Part shown: positions 14,003-22,608 of the stretch, in pieces
Layout of the letters: each line of letters opens with the position of its first letter
Numbering within the stretch: the stretch's first letter is position 1
NCBI GenBank assembly: GCA_934130105.1
Contig: CAKOXL010000016.1
Span: 1 to 28,556, forward strand
DNA: 28,556 nt
Source: an uncultured Bacilli bacterium
GTDB lineage: Bacteria; Bacillota_I; Bacilli_A; RF39; UBA660
Reading direction: 5' to 3'
Position numbers and translations under genes: made by a program
Notes under the pieces: generated by a model
What the model saw: the letters and a program-made list of their open reading frames with translations, nothing else
Database searches by the model: none
What the model was told of the DNA's origin: nothing

Positions 14003-14684
14003 AATTTATTACCTTTTTTATTAGTTCATAATCTTCAGGGATACCAATATCAATAAAAACATCATGATAAAAATAAGGCATAAAATTCATTACTTTAACA
14101 TATTTCGTAAAGAAATCGTTTTCTATTGAAAAATTTGTATTTTTTTTAAAATCAGCTAAAACATTACGATTAAATACGTAGCATCCAACACTCATGTAGC
14201 CTTTAGAAACAAATTTCTTTTCATTAAAATCGGTTATTCTATTGTTGTTCAATGTAACCGATCCATATCTTTCGAAATTTTCCATCATTTTTAAAGATAA
14301 AGTAACATCAGCATCACTGTTTAAATGACTTTTATATAAATCAGCAAGGTTAAGTTTCGTATAAATATCACCATTCATTATGATAACATTATTATTTGTA
14401 ACTTTTGTTAATGCTTTTAATATTGCTCCTCCTGTACCTAAAGGTTGTTCTTCCTCTGAATACTCAATTATAATATTTTTATATTTATTTCCAAAATAAT
14501 CTTTGATATATTCCTTTTTATAACCAGTAGCAAGAATAACTTTGTTTACTTTTTGTTCGTTTAAATCATTTAATGCATATTCTAAAAATGGTTTACCATT
14601 AATAGGTGCCATTACTTTAGGGATGTTTTTTATTACACCATTCAATCTAGTACCCAAACCACCTGATAAAATTATAACTTCCAT
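13995..14684 (-). CDS. Sugar-1-phosphate nucleotidyltransferase (HddC-like)
   Basis: 229 aa. The nucleotide-binding signature is IILSGGLGTRL (4-14) with K23 (IPKVMAPINGKPFLEY). Downstream come EQPLGTGGAILKAL (79-92), MNGDIY with the metal-binding D106, and FIDIGIPEDYELIKK near the end. The PKVMAPINGKPFLEY and PLGTGGA segments are most like the D-glycero-alpha-D-manno-heptose-1-phosphate guanylyltransferase group, but the actual sugar and nucleotide cannot be read from the sequence. It would make an activated sugar for the neighbouring transferase. GAGGTGA precedes the ATG. An HAD phosphatase gene lies 12 nt upstream. Confidence 0.88.
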   Translation of the reverse strand: MEVIILSGGLGTRLNGVIKNIPKVMAPINGKPFLEYALNDLNEQKVNKVILATGYKKEYIKDYFGNKYKNIIIEYSEEEQPLGTGGAILKALTKVTNNNVIIMNGDIYTKLNLADLYKSHLNSDADVTLSLKMMENFERYGSVTLNNNRITDFNEKKFVSKGYMSVGCYVFNRNVLADFKKNTNFSIENDFFTKYVKVMNFMPYFYHDVFIDIGIPEDYELIKKVINYE

Positions 14685-14695
14685 ATACTCACCTC

Positions 14696-15442
14696 TTATA
14701 AACTTAGTTTTTTAACTGGAGAACTATAAGGCTCATTCTCAGTTGCTACAATATCAAAAGCACTTGTAAAATCTTTAAGATAAGTATCATATTCACAATC
14801 TAAAAATCCTACAGATATTTTGTTTAAATCTAATGGGAGCATACTTAAATCAGTTAAAGAATCTCCTAATAAAACAAAGTTCTTATAATTATTTATATAT
14901 TTTATATATGCACTATTATATTTTCTATTTGGATCAATCATTGTAGAAAAATCTATCATACCATTTTGAATAAAATTTGAAAAAACAACAAGATTATCAA
15001 AATGACATCCTTCCTTTTTCAGTAATTCTATAATCAAATTACCAAAACCAGAAGAATTTATAATAACTTGGTATTTTTTTTGAAGATAATTTATAGTTTC
15101 TATTGCATCATCTCTAAAAATAAACTGATTAGATGATACTATATCATTAATAACTTTATAGTTGTTTAAAAATTCTTTTAATAGTTTTAATTTTTTAATC
15201 CAAATAGAATGGAGCAATTGCTCTTTTTGCACATTGGAAATATCATTTGATAAAAATATTTTTTCTTCTTGCTCCATAATTTTTGATTTTTCCTCTGCGT
15301 ACTGTTTTGGAAAGAAATTTGAAAAAACACCAATTGAACTAACACTTTCATTGCTAGTAATTGTTTTATCAAAATCTGTTACTATACACAAATTTTCTTT
15401 AGGAAAATTATGTATTCTTTGATAATCTTTCATTGTTATCAT
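14696..15442 (-). CDS. HAD-family phosphatase, UMPH-1-like
   Basis: 248 aa. HAD motif I is VTDFDKTITS (D23 nucleophile, D25 acid), motif II is INSSGFGN, and motif IV is LLGDSLTDLSML. The helical insert (EEKSKIMEQEEKIFLSND, then SIWIKKLKLL) and VVFSNFIQ resemble the pyrimidine 5'-nucleotidase (UMPH-1) group rather than the GmhB heptose phosphatase usually paired with HddC. It may dephosphorylate a nucleotide or a sugar phosphate in the cytoplasm. It lies between the ABC-F and nucleotidyltransferase genes with gaps of 8 and 11 nt. AGGTGAT precedes the ATG. Sure of the fold, unsure of the substrate. Confidence 0.8.
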   Translation of the reverse strand: MITMKDYQRIHNFPKENLCIVTDFDKTITSNESVSSIGVFSNFFPKQYAEEKSKIMEQEEKIFLSNDISNVQKEQLLHSIWIKKLKLLKEFLNNYKVINDIVSSNQFIFRDDAIETINYLQKKYQVIINSSGFGNLIIELLKKEGCHFDNLVVFSNFIQNGMIDFSTMIDPNRKYNSAYIKYINNYKNFVLLGDSLTDLSMLPLDLNKISVGFLDCEYDTYLKDFTSAFDIVATENEPYSSPVKKLSL

Positions 15443-15450
15443 TGTATCAC

Positions 15451-17106
15451 CTATTTTCTAATTTTTCTTAAAATGGGAGATATTTCCTCTATTACTGCGT
15501 TTTTTTTTCTATCTATATATTCGTCGTAATTTCCAGAGAAAACTTCCATTTGTTTATTTTCTAAATTCCAAATTTTATTTGTCATTTTTTCTAAGAAATA
15601 TCTATCATGTGATACAAATAATAAAGTTCCTGAATAATTCATTAAGTTTTCTTCTAAAACTTCTCTGGAATTTAAATCCAAATGATTTGTTGGCTCATCT
15701 AAAACAAGTAAATTAAGGTTTTGATTCATCAAAATACATAGTTTTAGTCTTATTTTTTCACCACCAGATAATACTTTTATTTTTTTATAAACATCATCAC
15801 TAGTGAACAACATTGATGCTAATTTATTTCGCGCTTCACCTTGATTCATACTATCGAATGACTGAATAAATGTTTCTAATATCGTTTTTTCTTCATCTTC
15901 AAAAGATGTATCTTGTGTCAAATATCCAATTTTTGCAGTTGATGAAATTTCAATTATTCCATCATCAGGCATTTCTTGACCTAATAAAATTTTTAATAAC
16001 GTAGTCTTACCAGAACCATTTTCACCAATTATTCCAATTCTGTCTCCCTTTTCAATAGTTAAATCTATATCAGAAAATAATTCTTTTTGTTCAAAAGATT
16101 TTGCAATTCCAACAGCTTCTAAAAGTGTTGCTCCTGAACGACTTCCAGAAAATTCATTCATTCTCATACTTTTTTTCTCAAAAATTGGTTTGTCTATTTT
16201 TTCCATTTTATTTAATCTGTTTTCAATTTTATTTGCAACACCTCTCAAAATTTGTGAATTCATTGATTTTAAACGTCTTACTTGCATTTCCATTCTGTGT
16301 GTTATGTATTGATTATTTTCATAAGCTTTATATCTTTCTAAAAACCTTTGCTCTTTATCTTGTATATACTTAGAATAGTTACCATCATATTCTTCTATTC
16401 CATCCGTATCTAATTCAAGCACTCTGCCTATTACATGATCTAAGAAGTATCTATCGTGTGATACAACTAACACACTTCCTTTATACTGTTTTATATAATC
16501 TTCTAACCACTCCAATGTTTTAATATCTAAGTTATTAGTAGGTTCGTCCAACAATAATATTTCTGGTTCTTCTAACAACATTTTTGCAACAAGCACTCTA
16601 GTCTTTTCGCCACCACTACATTTATCAAAGATAGAATTTGACAAATCTTCAGTTATATTCAAACCATTTTTTATCTTTTCAACTTTACTGCTAATTGAAT
16701 AGCCATTATTTTTATCAAACGCTTCCTGTAATCTTCCATACTTTTCCAATAGTTTATTCATATCATTTTCATTTGATGAGGTTGCTAATAGTCCTTCTAT
16801 TGCTCTCATATCTTTTTCAATTGACATAACTTTTTCAAATGGTAAATACAAAACATCTTGAACAGTCATATTAGGATATTCAGGAATTTGTTCCAAATAG
16901 CCCATTGAACATTTTTTAAAAATTTGAATATTTCCAGAATCTGGTGTTTCTAATCCTTTTAATATTTTTAATAAAGTAGATTTGCCTGTCCCATTTCTGC
17001 CTAAAAGTCCAACAACTTCTCCTTCTTTTAAATCAAAACTTACATTATCAAATATTACATCAGCACCATAAGACTTTTTTAAATTATTAGCTTTAAAAAT
17101 TACCAT
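15451..17106 (-). CDS. ABC-F family ATPase
   Basis: 551 aa with two ABC domains and no membrane segments. Domain 1: Walker A GRNGTGKST (36-44), signature CSGGEKTR, Walker B ILLLDEPTNNLD. A linker with long charged helices follows (ENNQYITHRMEMQVRRLKSM to about 330). Domain 2: GENGSGKTT, LSGGEKIR and LLVLDEPTNHLD, with SHDRYFL in both. ABC-F proteins act on the ribosome, either as translation factors or by protecting it from antibiotics; which applies here is not decidable. Its position inside a glycan operon is unusual. An extended -10 (TGGTATAAT) in the gap before it suggests a promoter of its own. AAAGGAG precedes the ATG. Confidence 0.95.
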   Translation of the reverse strand: MVIFKANNLKKSYGADVIFDNVSFDLKEGEVVGLLGRNGTGKSTLLKILKGLETPDSGNIQIFKKCSMGYLEQIPEYPNMTVQDVLYLPFEKVMSIEKDMRAIEGLLATSSNENDMNKLLEKYGRLQEAFDKNNGYSISSKVEKIKNGLNITEDLSNSIFDKCSGGEKTRVLVAKMLLEEPEILLLDEPTNNLDIKTLEWLEDYIKQYKGSVLVVSHDRYFLDHVIGRVLELDTDGIEEYDGNYSKYIQDKEQRFLERYKAYENNQYITHRMEMQVRRLKSMNSQILRGVANKIENRLNKMEKIDKPIFEKKSMRMNEFSGSRSGATLLEAVGIAKSFEQKELFSDIDLTIEKGDRIGIIGENGSGKTTLLKILLGQEMPDDGIIEISSTAKIGYLTQDTSFEDEEKTILETFIQSFDSMNQGEARNKLASMLFTSDDVYKKIKVLSGGEKIRLKLCILMNQNLNLLVLDEPTNHLDLNSREVLEENLMNYSGTLLFVSHDRYFLEKMTNKIWNLENKQMEVFSGNYDEYIDRKKNAVIEEISPILRKIRK

Positions 17107-17132
17107 ATAAATTACTCCTTTTTCGTTGATAT

Positions 17133-17141
17133 ATTATACCA
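17133..17141 (-). promoter_or_regulatory. Extended -10 element before the ABC-F gene
   Basis: On the minus strand TGGTATAAT lies about 27 nt upstream of the ATG at 17106, preceded by the small dyad CACAAACTTGTG. No -35 is evident. It could let the ABC-F gene be expressed apart from the operon. Confidence 0.45.
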
Positions 17142-17158
17142 CAAGTTTGTGTTTTTTT

Positions 17159-18436
17159 TTATTTTTCTTCTAAAATATAACAACCATATACATTTATTTT
17201 TGATTTTTCTCTGATATTAATGATTTTTTTAGTACATTTTATCAAATCGTATACATAAAATCTCTTATTTAACAATAGATTTTTTAAATCAATAATACAT
17301 TCTTCGTTACATTCAATATAAAAAATTTTCTTAGATTTTGACCAAATTTTATAAACCTTCAAACTTTTTTCTTTTTTTAATTTTCTGGATAAAAATTTTC
17401 TTATGTTTTTTAGTTCATTAAATATAAATAGTGGATGCTTTAATAAATTTATTATTCTTTCAATTATTTTATTGATTTCGTGAGTATGCTTATTTGTACT
17501 ATTGTTGTTATATTCTATACTTAATTCTTCTGTTGACATTTCTTCAAACCCATCAAATTGAAAGTTAAGATTATTTTTGTTGTAAAAATCAATAATTCTT
17601 TCGTAATCAGAATTTGTAATTATATCATCCCACCACCAACTCATTGCTGAATAAGTCAGCTTTAAAAAGTATGAACCCCATAATCCTGAAGTAAAATATA
17701 ATTTGCTACCATAATCATCTATATATGAATAATCAGAGTTTTTTGCATATTCACCAAAATATAAAATTTCTTTATAAGCTTTCATTGCGTATTGTAAATT
17801 TTCAAATGCACTTTCGCTTGGAAAACTATAAAAATGAAGATCCACGTAACAATTTAATTTTTCTCTATACAAATCATATTTTTGGTAGTTTGAAATACTA
17901 CATGTAAAAATATATTTCTGATATTTTTTTGATAATATGTTAATTAACTTATTACACCAATTTATTAAAACATTATCATTAGAATTAACCTGATCTATTT
18001 CATTCATTATTTCAATAAACTTTATATTATTATATTCAATAATACTATCTAGCACATAATTTATATCTTCAACTAGAACATTATTAATTTTTTTAAAAAA
18101 TGATGATACTTTTTTATCAATAGGTTGATATTTATTAAAATTCCATGAAAAGTTTTTATCATTAATATCTAAATAATTGATTTTATTAAAATCAGTGAAA
18201 TTTAGCAAAGATATTATTATATTAATATTTTTTGTTGAGGCATAATGAACAATATGTTTTAGTGTTATTACATCTTTTTTATTATAAATGCAATTTAATC
18301 CCCATTTACTAAAAATAATTCTTATAATTTTTATCTTGTGTTTATCACACCAATCTATATAATCCACATATTTTTCTAAAGCATTGGAATCTGATGAATT
18401 CCAGCAAAAATTCATGCCGATGGTTGTATTCTTCAT
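17159..18436 (-). CDS. GH5-like (clan GH-A) TIM-barrel protein, no signal peptide
   Basis: 425 aa from the ATG at 18436, with AAGGTG 7 nt before it; a GTG three codons earlier has no site. The barrel opens with IGMNFCWNSS and IKIIRIIFSKWG. The general acid candidate is E146 in FIEIMNEID (clan A 'NE'), H201 is in VDLHFYS, and the nucleophile candidate is E229 in YFGEYA, followed by SAMSWWWDD. The region after about 290 is Lys-rich and ends in a small beta-like part. Clan A members cleave beta-glycosides, but with no signal peptide and in a glycan operon it may act inside the cell on a lipid-linked or glycosidic intermediate (inference). It is adjacent to the radical SAM/SPASM gene (5-nt gap). 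Confidence 0.75.
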   Translation of the reverse strand: MKNTTIGMNFCWNSSDSNALEKYVDYIDWCDKHKIKIIRIIFSKWGLNCIYNKKDVITLKHIVHYASTKNINIIISLLNFTDFNKINYLDINDKNFSWNFNKYQPIDKKVSSFFKKINNVLVEDINYVLDSIIEYNNIKFIEIMNEIDQVNSNDNVLINWCNKLINILSKKYQKYIFTCSISNYQKYDLYREKLNCYVDLHFYSFPSESAFENLQYAMKAYKEILYFGEYAKNSDYSYIDDYGSKLYFTSGLWGSYFLKLTYSAMSWWWDDIITNSDYERIIDFYNKNNLNFQFDGFEEMSTEELSIEYNNNSTNKHTHEINKIIERIINLLKHPLFIFNELKNIRKFLSRKLKKEKSLKVYKIWSKSKKIFYIECNEECIIDLKNLLLNKRFYVYDLIKCTKKIINIREKSKINVYGCYILEEK

Positions 18437-18441
18437 ATTCT

Positions 18442-19743
18442 TCACCTTTTTAAAGATAATACTCTGTTTTTTATCAATTGTTTATCTTCATCTAACATAT
18501 CAACAGCTGTTTTCAAAAGTTCATCTAAATAAAATTTCTCTTTACAACAGGTATTTTCGTTATATATATACTTTTGCCCAATGCATCCAGATAAACACAT
18601 TGGATACAATTTACATTTTTGACATTTGTCAAAATATAATGTATTACACCAAATATTATAATTTTTACTAGAAAAGTCAATTCCACTATAAATATCCCCA
18701 ATTTTATTTAATTCATCATCTGGACACATTTGACATTTTGTAATTATACCAGCAGGTCCAATTACAAGTGAATCATCATTAGAAGCATAACAATTGTTCT
18801 TTTTATATGTTAAAGGGAGTCCATTAACACCTTGAATATGATTATATTTCTTTAATAATTTGAAAAATTCAATTGAATAATTTCCTATTTGTCGCATTTT
18901 TATAAGTTCTTCTTTTGTTAAATTTTGATTTTTAGGTGTTTTAAAAACAACGCCTAAATATAATAGAAGATTTTTATTACCATGATGTTTTTTTAGTATT
19001 TCTTGAACTAACAACATTGCATCATTAAAATTTTCCTTTGTTATATTAAATCTTATTTGCACGATTATATTTTTATTTAACAAGCAATCAATCATATCCA
19101 AATTATGCTGAAAGGCATCAAAATTCTTTATTTTATAGTCCTTACTTTTATTGTGTTGTTCTTTATTACCATCAAAAGCAAACTCTATTTTATTTAAATG
19201 CCAATTTTCTATTGCATACTCAATGTCATCTTTATCAAGCAGTGACAAATTAGTTGCTATACTTGCTTGATAACTTATGCCATTCTCATTACTGAACTCA
19301 ATCAAACTTTTAGATATTTTATCAATAACATCTCTGCGAACTAATGGTTCTCCTCCAAACCAATATACACTTATTTTCTTTTTTTCTTGGCTTTCTTGCT
19401 TAATGAAATTTATTGTTTGTTCAACAACCTCATCACTCATATCATATCTTGGTGAATCATTTTCATAACAAAAAGAGCAATTAGCATTACATTTAGTAGT
19501 TGGTAAAATAGTAAAACGTTTATAATCTTTTTCTTTTGATAAATATTCACTTCGTTTATTAACAACTTCTTCAAATTCATTAAAATCATCAGCAACAAGA
19601 AAACCATTTGATACCAAGTCAGAATAACGATTAGCAAACAAATTATCATAGTAGTCAAATGTAATTAGTTTCGAATTCTTAGTATTGTATATAAAATTCA
19701 AACCATTGTGTTGGAATTTTATATTATAAAATGATTCTTTCAT
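18442..19743 (-). CDS. Radical SAM/SPASM enzyme with N-terminal recognition-like region
   Basis: 433 aa. Residues 1-70 contain a PqqD-like stretch (NRYSDLVSNGFLVADDFNEFEEV), as in many peptide-modifying radical SAM enzymes. The SAM-cleaving cluster is CNANCSFC (C85, C89, C92), with WFGGEP for SAM binding. The C-terminal SPASM region has a Cys set: NNCYASNDD, KCQMCPDD, then DKCQKCKLYPMCLSGC and a CC pair, enough for two auxiliary iron-sulfur clusters. The family modifies peptides or oxidises sugar/alcohol groups. No precursor peptide gene is visible here, so a carbohydrate or protein target is equally possible. GGAGG precedes the ATG. It lies between an SDR and the GH5-like gene. Confidence 0.93.
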   Translation of the reverse strand: MKESFYNIKFQHNGLNFIYNTKNSKLITFDYYDNLFANRYSDLVSNGFLVADDFNEFEEVVNKRSEYLSKEKDYKRFTILPTTKCNANCSFCYENDSPRYDMSDEVVEQTINFIKQESQEKKKISVYWFGGEPLVRRDVIDKISKSLIEFSNENGISYQASIATNLSLLDKDDIEYAIENWHLNKIEFAFDGNKEQHNKSKDYKIKNFDAFQHNLDMIDCLLNKNIIVQIRFNITKENFNDAMLLVQEILKKHHGNKNLLLYLGVVFKTPKNQNLTKEELIKMRQIGNYSIEFFKLLKKYNHIQGVNGLPLTYKKNNCYASNDDSLVIGPAGIITKCQMCPDDELNKIGDIYSGIDFSSKNYNIWCNTLYFDKCQKCKLYPMCLSGCIGQKYIYNENTCCKEKFYLDELLKTAVDMLDEDKQLIKNRVLSLKR

Positions 19744-19752
19744 ATTGTCCTC

Positions 19753-20481
19753 CTATATTATAAGTGATAATCCACCATCAATCACTATACTCTCACCAGT
19801 AATATATTTTGCATGATCAGATATTAAAAATAGTATCAAATCAGCAACTTCATCTGACTTTCCATGCCTTTTCATGGGAATATTCATTGCAGCTTCATTT
19901 ATCAATTCATTATTATTTAAATCTTTTCTTAGTAAAGGTGTATCAATAGAACCAGGTTCAACACAATTGACCCTTATATTACAAGATGCTAATTGATAAG
20001 CCAATTCCTTTGAAATCATTTTAATGGCTGATTTTGATGAAGAATAATGAACTATATCTCTAATTATTTCAGTATGAATTGAGGTAACATTAACAATTGA
20101 CTGATTATTTATTGGAGTTAATTTCATTAATTTAATTATTTCTCTTTCTATAAAAAATATCGACTTCACAGTAGCATTATACATCTTATCCCATTGCATA
20201 TAATCAATATTATCAATAGTAACATTTTCTTGATATCCTATTGTATTAATAATAAATTTAACCACCAATTTTTGATTATTAATTTTTAACTTAATAAACT
20301 TTTTTGCATTTTCAAAATCACTTAAATCTAACTGATAAAATTCATCTTTTTTATTCAATAAATCAACTGGTGATTTATCCAATATTATCAACTTTAATTC
20401 AGAATAAGTATTCCTTATCTTTTGGTATGTTGCTTTGCCTATACCCGAAGCAGCCCCAAATAAAAATCCTATTTCTTGCAT
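19753..20481 (-). CDS. Short-chain dehydrogenase/reductase in glycan locus
   Basis: 242 aa. The cofactor motif is slightly altered (FGAASGIGK instead of TGxxxGIG), NAG is replaced by NTIGYQ, the catalytic Ser is in VNVTSIH, and the Tyr-Lys pair is HYSSSKSA. The ending YITGESIVIDGG is typical. It is complete and probably active with NAD(P)H. It could oxidise or reduce a sugar nucleotide or a product of the radical SAM enzymes on either side; the substrate is unknown. AAGGAG precedes the ATG. It is diverged from the SDR at 8160-8912 and does not look like its recent copy. Confidence 0.92.
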   Translation of the reverse strand: MQEIGFLFGAASGIGKATYQKIRNTYSELKLIILDKSPVDLLNKKDEFYQLDLSDFENAKKFIKLKINNQKLVVKFIINTIGYQENVTIDNIDYMQWDKMYNATVKSIFFIEREIIKLMKLTPINNQSIVNVTSIHTEIIRDIVHYSSSKSAIKMISKELAYQLASCNIRVNCVEPGSIDTPLLRKDLNNNELINEAAMNIPMKRHGKSDEVADLILFLISDHAKYITGESIVIDGGLSLII

Positions 20482-20499
20482 ATTGTCATCTCCTTACTA

Positions 20500-21354
20500 T
20501 TATCTTATATAATCATTTGGTGATATTTCTTTTGGCGTTGATTCCCACTTGAATGATACTGGATTTGAATCTCCAGAGCAATATTTACACAACTCAACAG
20601 GTCTATCTATATATTTAAGAACTAATTTTCTGCTTTTAAAAGATGTTATTTCTTTATTTGTTTCTGGATAATTGTATTGAAATTTATTATTAAAAATATT
20701 AATAAAGATTGATGGTGCACATCTACTTATAACACCATTATATATAATAATACATTTTTCACATTCCTTTGCCACATCTTCAAAGTCTGTTGATTCATTC
20801 TCATTTAAAATTTTATTAAATCTATCACCTAGTCTAAATATTTCATAACTTACACCATTTTTCATAAGCCTTGATTCAATCTCATTTATTTTCTTCATCA
20901 TTGGTGGATATAATGAAATTGAAATTGAAATATTTAACTTTGATAACTCTTTTAAAAATTCTTCTGATTTTGATAATAATAATATTCCATTTGTTATTAT
21001 TTTCATGTTTGAATATGGATATATTTGTTTTGTATATTTAATATAGTCTAAAATGTCATCACACAACAAAGGTTCTCCACCTAAAAATCTAAACTCAAAT
21101 ATTTTAAAATCTAATTTATTAATATTATTAATATCTTTTTTGTATTGTTCTAAATCATAAAATTTTTCTTCGGCTTGTAGGTTTGAAAAATGATAACATC
21201 TATTACATTTTAAATTACAATGTATTGCAATTGGTATTTGAATTTTATCGATCCAATAATAGTCTAAATATTTTGATATAACGCCATCAATATTATCAAC
21301 TTTGTTGATATATATATAACTAAGCTTATTTATGTCATATATATATACATTTTT
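20500..21354 (-). CDS. Radical SAM/SPASM enzyme, main part (frame broken at its start)
   Basis: This frame is open from 21354 to the stop at 20500 but has no start codon of its own before the catalytic domain. It reads IAIHCNLKCNRCYHF, the CxxxCxxC cluster that cleaves SAM, then FRFLGGEP, and later ISISISLYPP. The C-terminal SPASM-like Cys are in ECEKCIIIYNGVISRC and LCKYCSGD. An ATG at 21069 lies after the cluster, so starting there would give a dead enzyme. Joined to the upstream frame (21330-21578) by a -1 shift at an A7 tract, it makes a 359-aa protein with C121, C125 and C128, close in size to the other radical SAM enzyme at 23410-24462. Confidence 0.8.
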   Translation of the reverse strand, partial: KNVYIYDINKLSYIYINKVDNIDGVISKYLDYYWIDKIQIPIAIHCNLKCNRCYHFSNLQAEEKFYDLEQYKKDINNINKLDFKIFEFRFLGGEPLLCDDILDYIKYTKQIYPYSNMKIITNGILLLSKSEEFLKELSKLNISISISLYPPMMKKINEIESRLMKNGVSYEIFRLGDRFNKILNENESTDFEDVAKECEKCIIIYNGVISRCAPSIFINIFNNKFQYNYPETNKEITSFKSRKLVLKYIDRPVELCKYCSGDSNPVSFKWESTPKEISPNDYIR

Positions 21355-21356
21355 TT
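21330..21356 (-). other. A7/(TA)n slip site joining two radical SAM frames
   Basis: On the minus strand, GAT then A7 (21350-21356) then TG(TA)n. Reading GAT-AAA-AAA and slipping back one base gives AAT-GTA-TAT, which enters the catalytic frame. The frames overlap by 25 nt (21330-21354). Slippage, phase variation, a real mutation or a sequencing error would all look like this. Confidence 0.6.
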
Positions 21357-21578
21357 ATCAAAATTTAGTGAAGTAATTATCAATTCTCTCTTTTTTTCGT
21401 TTAGTGATGATGGTAACACCAAAATTGAATTGTCAAATTCTTTATTTGTGATATTTAAATCTTCATAATTATTAAAGTATATTTTAGTATACATATCATA
21501 TACTTTTGTAAAAGTAAGATTTAAAAAGTCACTAAATTCATCTTTCTCATTATCTATCATTATTATTGCATTTTGCAT
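21330..21578 (-). CDS. N-terminal domain of the frameshifted radical SAM enzyme
   Basis: 82 aa in its own frame; 76 aa up to the shift site. The start is the ATG at 21578, with GGAGG 5 nt upstream; an ATG at 21590 sits on top of that site. The sequence (MQNAIIMIDNEKDEFSDFL, then NSILVLPSSLNEKKRELII) looks like a small alpha/beta domain of the kind seen ahead of some radical SAM enzymes in glycan loci. The frame ends in MYIYMT just after A7, while the next frame continues VYIYDINKL. The start overlaps the acyltransferase gene by 29 nt, so translation is probably coupled. Confidence 0.65.
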   Translation of the reverse strand: MQNAIIMIDNEKDEFSDFLNLTFTKVYDMYTKIYFNNYEDLNITNKEFDNSILVLPSSLNEKKRELIITSLNFDKKMYIYMT

Positions 21579-22608
21579 GATTACCTCCATTATTACACTT
21601 AATTATTATACATAGAAATTTTTTTACAAGTTGTTTTGCTTGTTTTACTAATCCTCTAAACGATAATTTTATTTTTACAAAAACATTTGGGTTTATATAA
21701 ATATTGTAATTTTTTGAATTTTCTATGCTAAAATGTTTTTTTAATAAACTATTTCCTCTTGAAAAATCAAAAACATTATATTCTTTATCCTTCAAATAAT
21801 TTAACAAATGATATATTACCAATTTACCTGGCTGAAAACGACTATATTCCTTATCAAATGCCATATGATATGCCATAAAATTACTAGGAGTAGCTATCAA
21901 TCCAATCATGTGAGCTATTGGAATATTATTATAATATAAAATACAAAGCATACTATAATCAGTTTTAGAAATATTTCTAAATAATTCTCTTGCCTTCTCA
22001 TCAACAAATAAAGCTTTACTCTTTTTTATTTTATTGCTTCTACTTTCTATGTCAAAAATTATATCTATGTAATCTTGTACATTCTTTCCAGATATAATTT
22101 TAAATGATAAGTTGTTATTTTTTCTTAATATACTTTCAATATATCTTTTTTCTTTCCTTTTAATAACAGAATCTAAATCCTGGTTTAAGGAAACAAATGG
22201 ATTATCTGAAGCAAATTCTGTAATACACTTTTGCTCTTTTATACAATTTATATTAAAATTGCATTCTAATAAAGTAATTGTTTTTTTATTTTCTATGCAA
22301 TATTTCTCTAAAATTTTAATAATTTCTCTTATATCACCATTATATAGAAAAGAAACTTTATCTAAATATCTTCCACCTATAACTACCAAATTTTTAAAGG
22401 GTATTTTAATTAAAGGCAAAATAAATTGTATTGAATTATTATTATAACCTTTTAATATAGTATATTGATGTCTTTGATAAACTGAAATATAATTTTGAAA
22501 CCACCATAAAGAATTGAAATAATTTCGAGTAACATTTTGTTGCCATAGTTTTTTCCATTCCTCTTTTGTTTTAGTATCAAGTTTATCTATTTCTTTTATA
22601 ATTAACAT
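21550..22608 (-). CDS. CelD/BcsL-like acyltransferase (GNAT, FemAB-like fold)
   Basis: 352 aa. The N-terminal block EEWKKLWQQNVTRNYFNSLWWFQNYI matches the CelD-like opening (W..L......F.s..W...). The second GNAT domain holds SMLCILYYNNIPIAHMIGL, YHMAFDKEYSRFQPGKLVIY and VFDFSRGNSLLKKHFS, typical of the Acetyltransf_6 group encoded in exopolysaccharide loci. It would transfer an acyl or aminoacyl group to a sugar or lipid-linked precursor in the cytoplasm. It overlaps the GT2 gene by 26 nt and the next radical SAM frame by 29 nt. The ribosome binding site is weak (AAGAG), so translation may depend on coupling. Confidence 0.82.
   Translation of the reverse strand: MLIIKEIDKLDTKTKEEWKKLWQQNVTRNYFNSLWWFQNYISVYQRHQYTILKGYNNNSIQFILPLIKIPFKNLVVIGGRYLDKVSFLYNGDIREIIKILEKYCIENKKTITLLECNFNINCIKEQKCITEFASDNPFVSLNQDLDSVIKRKEKRYIESILRKNNNLSFKIISGKNVQDYIDIIFDIESRSNKIKKSKALFVDEKARELFRNISKTDYSMLCILYYNNIPIAHMIGLIATPSNFMAYHMAFDKEYSRFQPGKLVIYHLLNYLKDKEYNVFDFSRGNSLLKKHFSIENSKNYNIYINPNVFVKIKLSFRGLVKQAKQLVKKFLCIIIKCNNGGNHAKCNNNDR

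Noticed and set aside
20500..21069. Separate 189-aa gene starting at the ATG at 21069
   Set aside because: It would begin after the radical SAM cluster and after the GGEP motif. Translating further upstream in the same frame reveals CNLKCNRC, so the ATG is internal.
17159..21578. RiPP locus with a hidden precursor peptide
   Set aside because: The gaps between these genes are too short (5-50 nt) to hold a peptide gene, and no candidate small frame with a ribosome binding site was found near the radical SAM genes.
22112..22447. Plus-strand frame of 111 codons opposite the acyltransferase gene
   Set aside because: Antisense shadow of a well-supported gene, without a ribosome binding site or recognisable domain.
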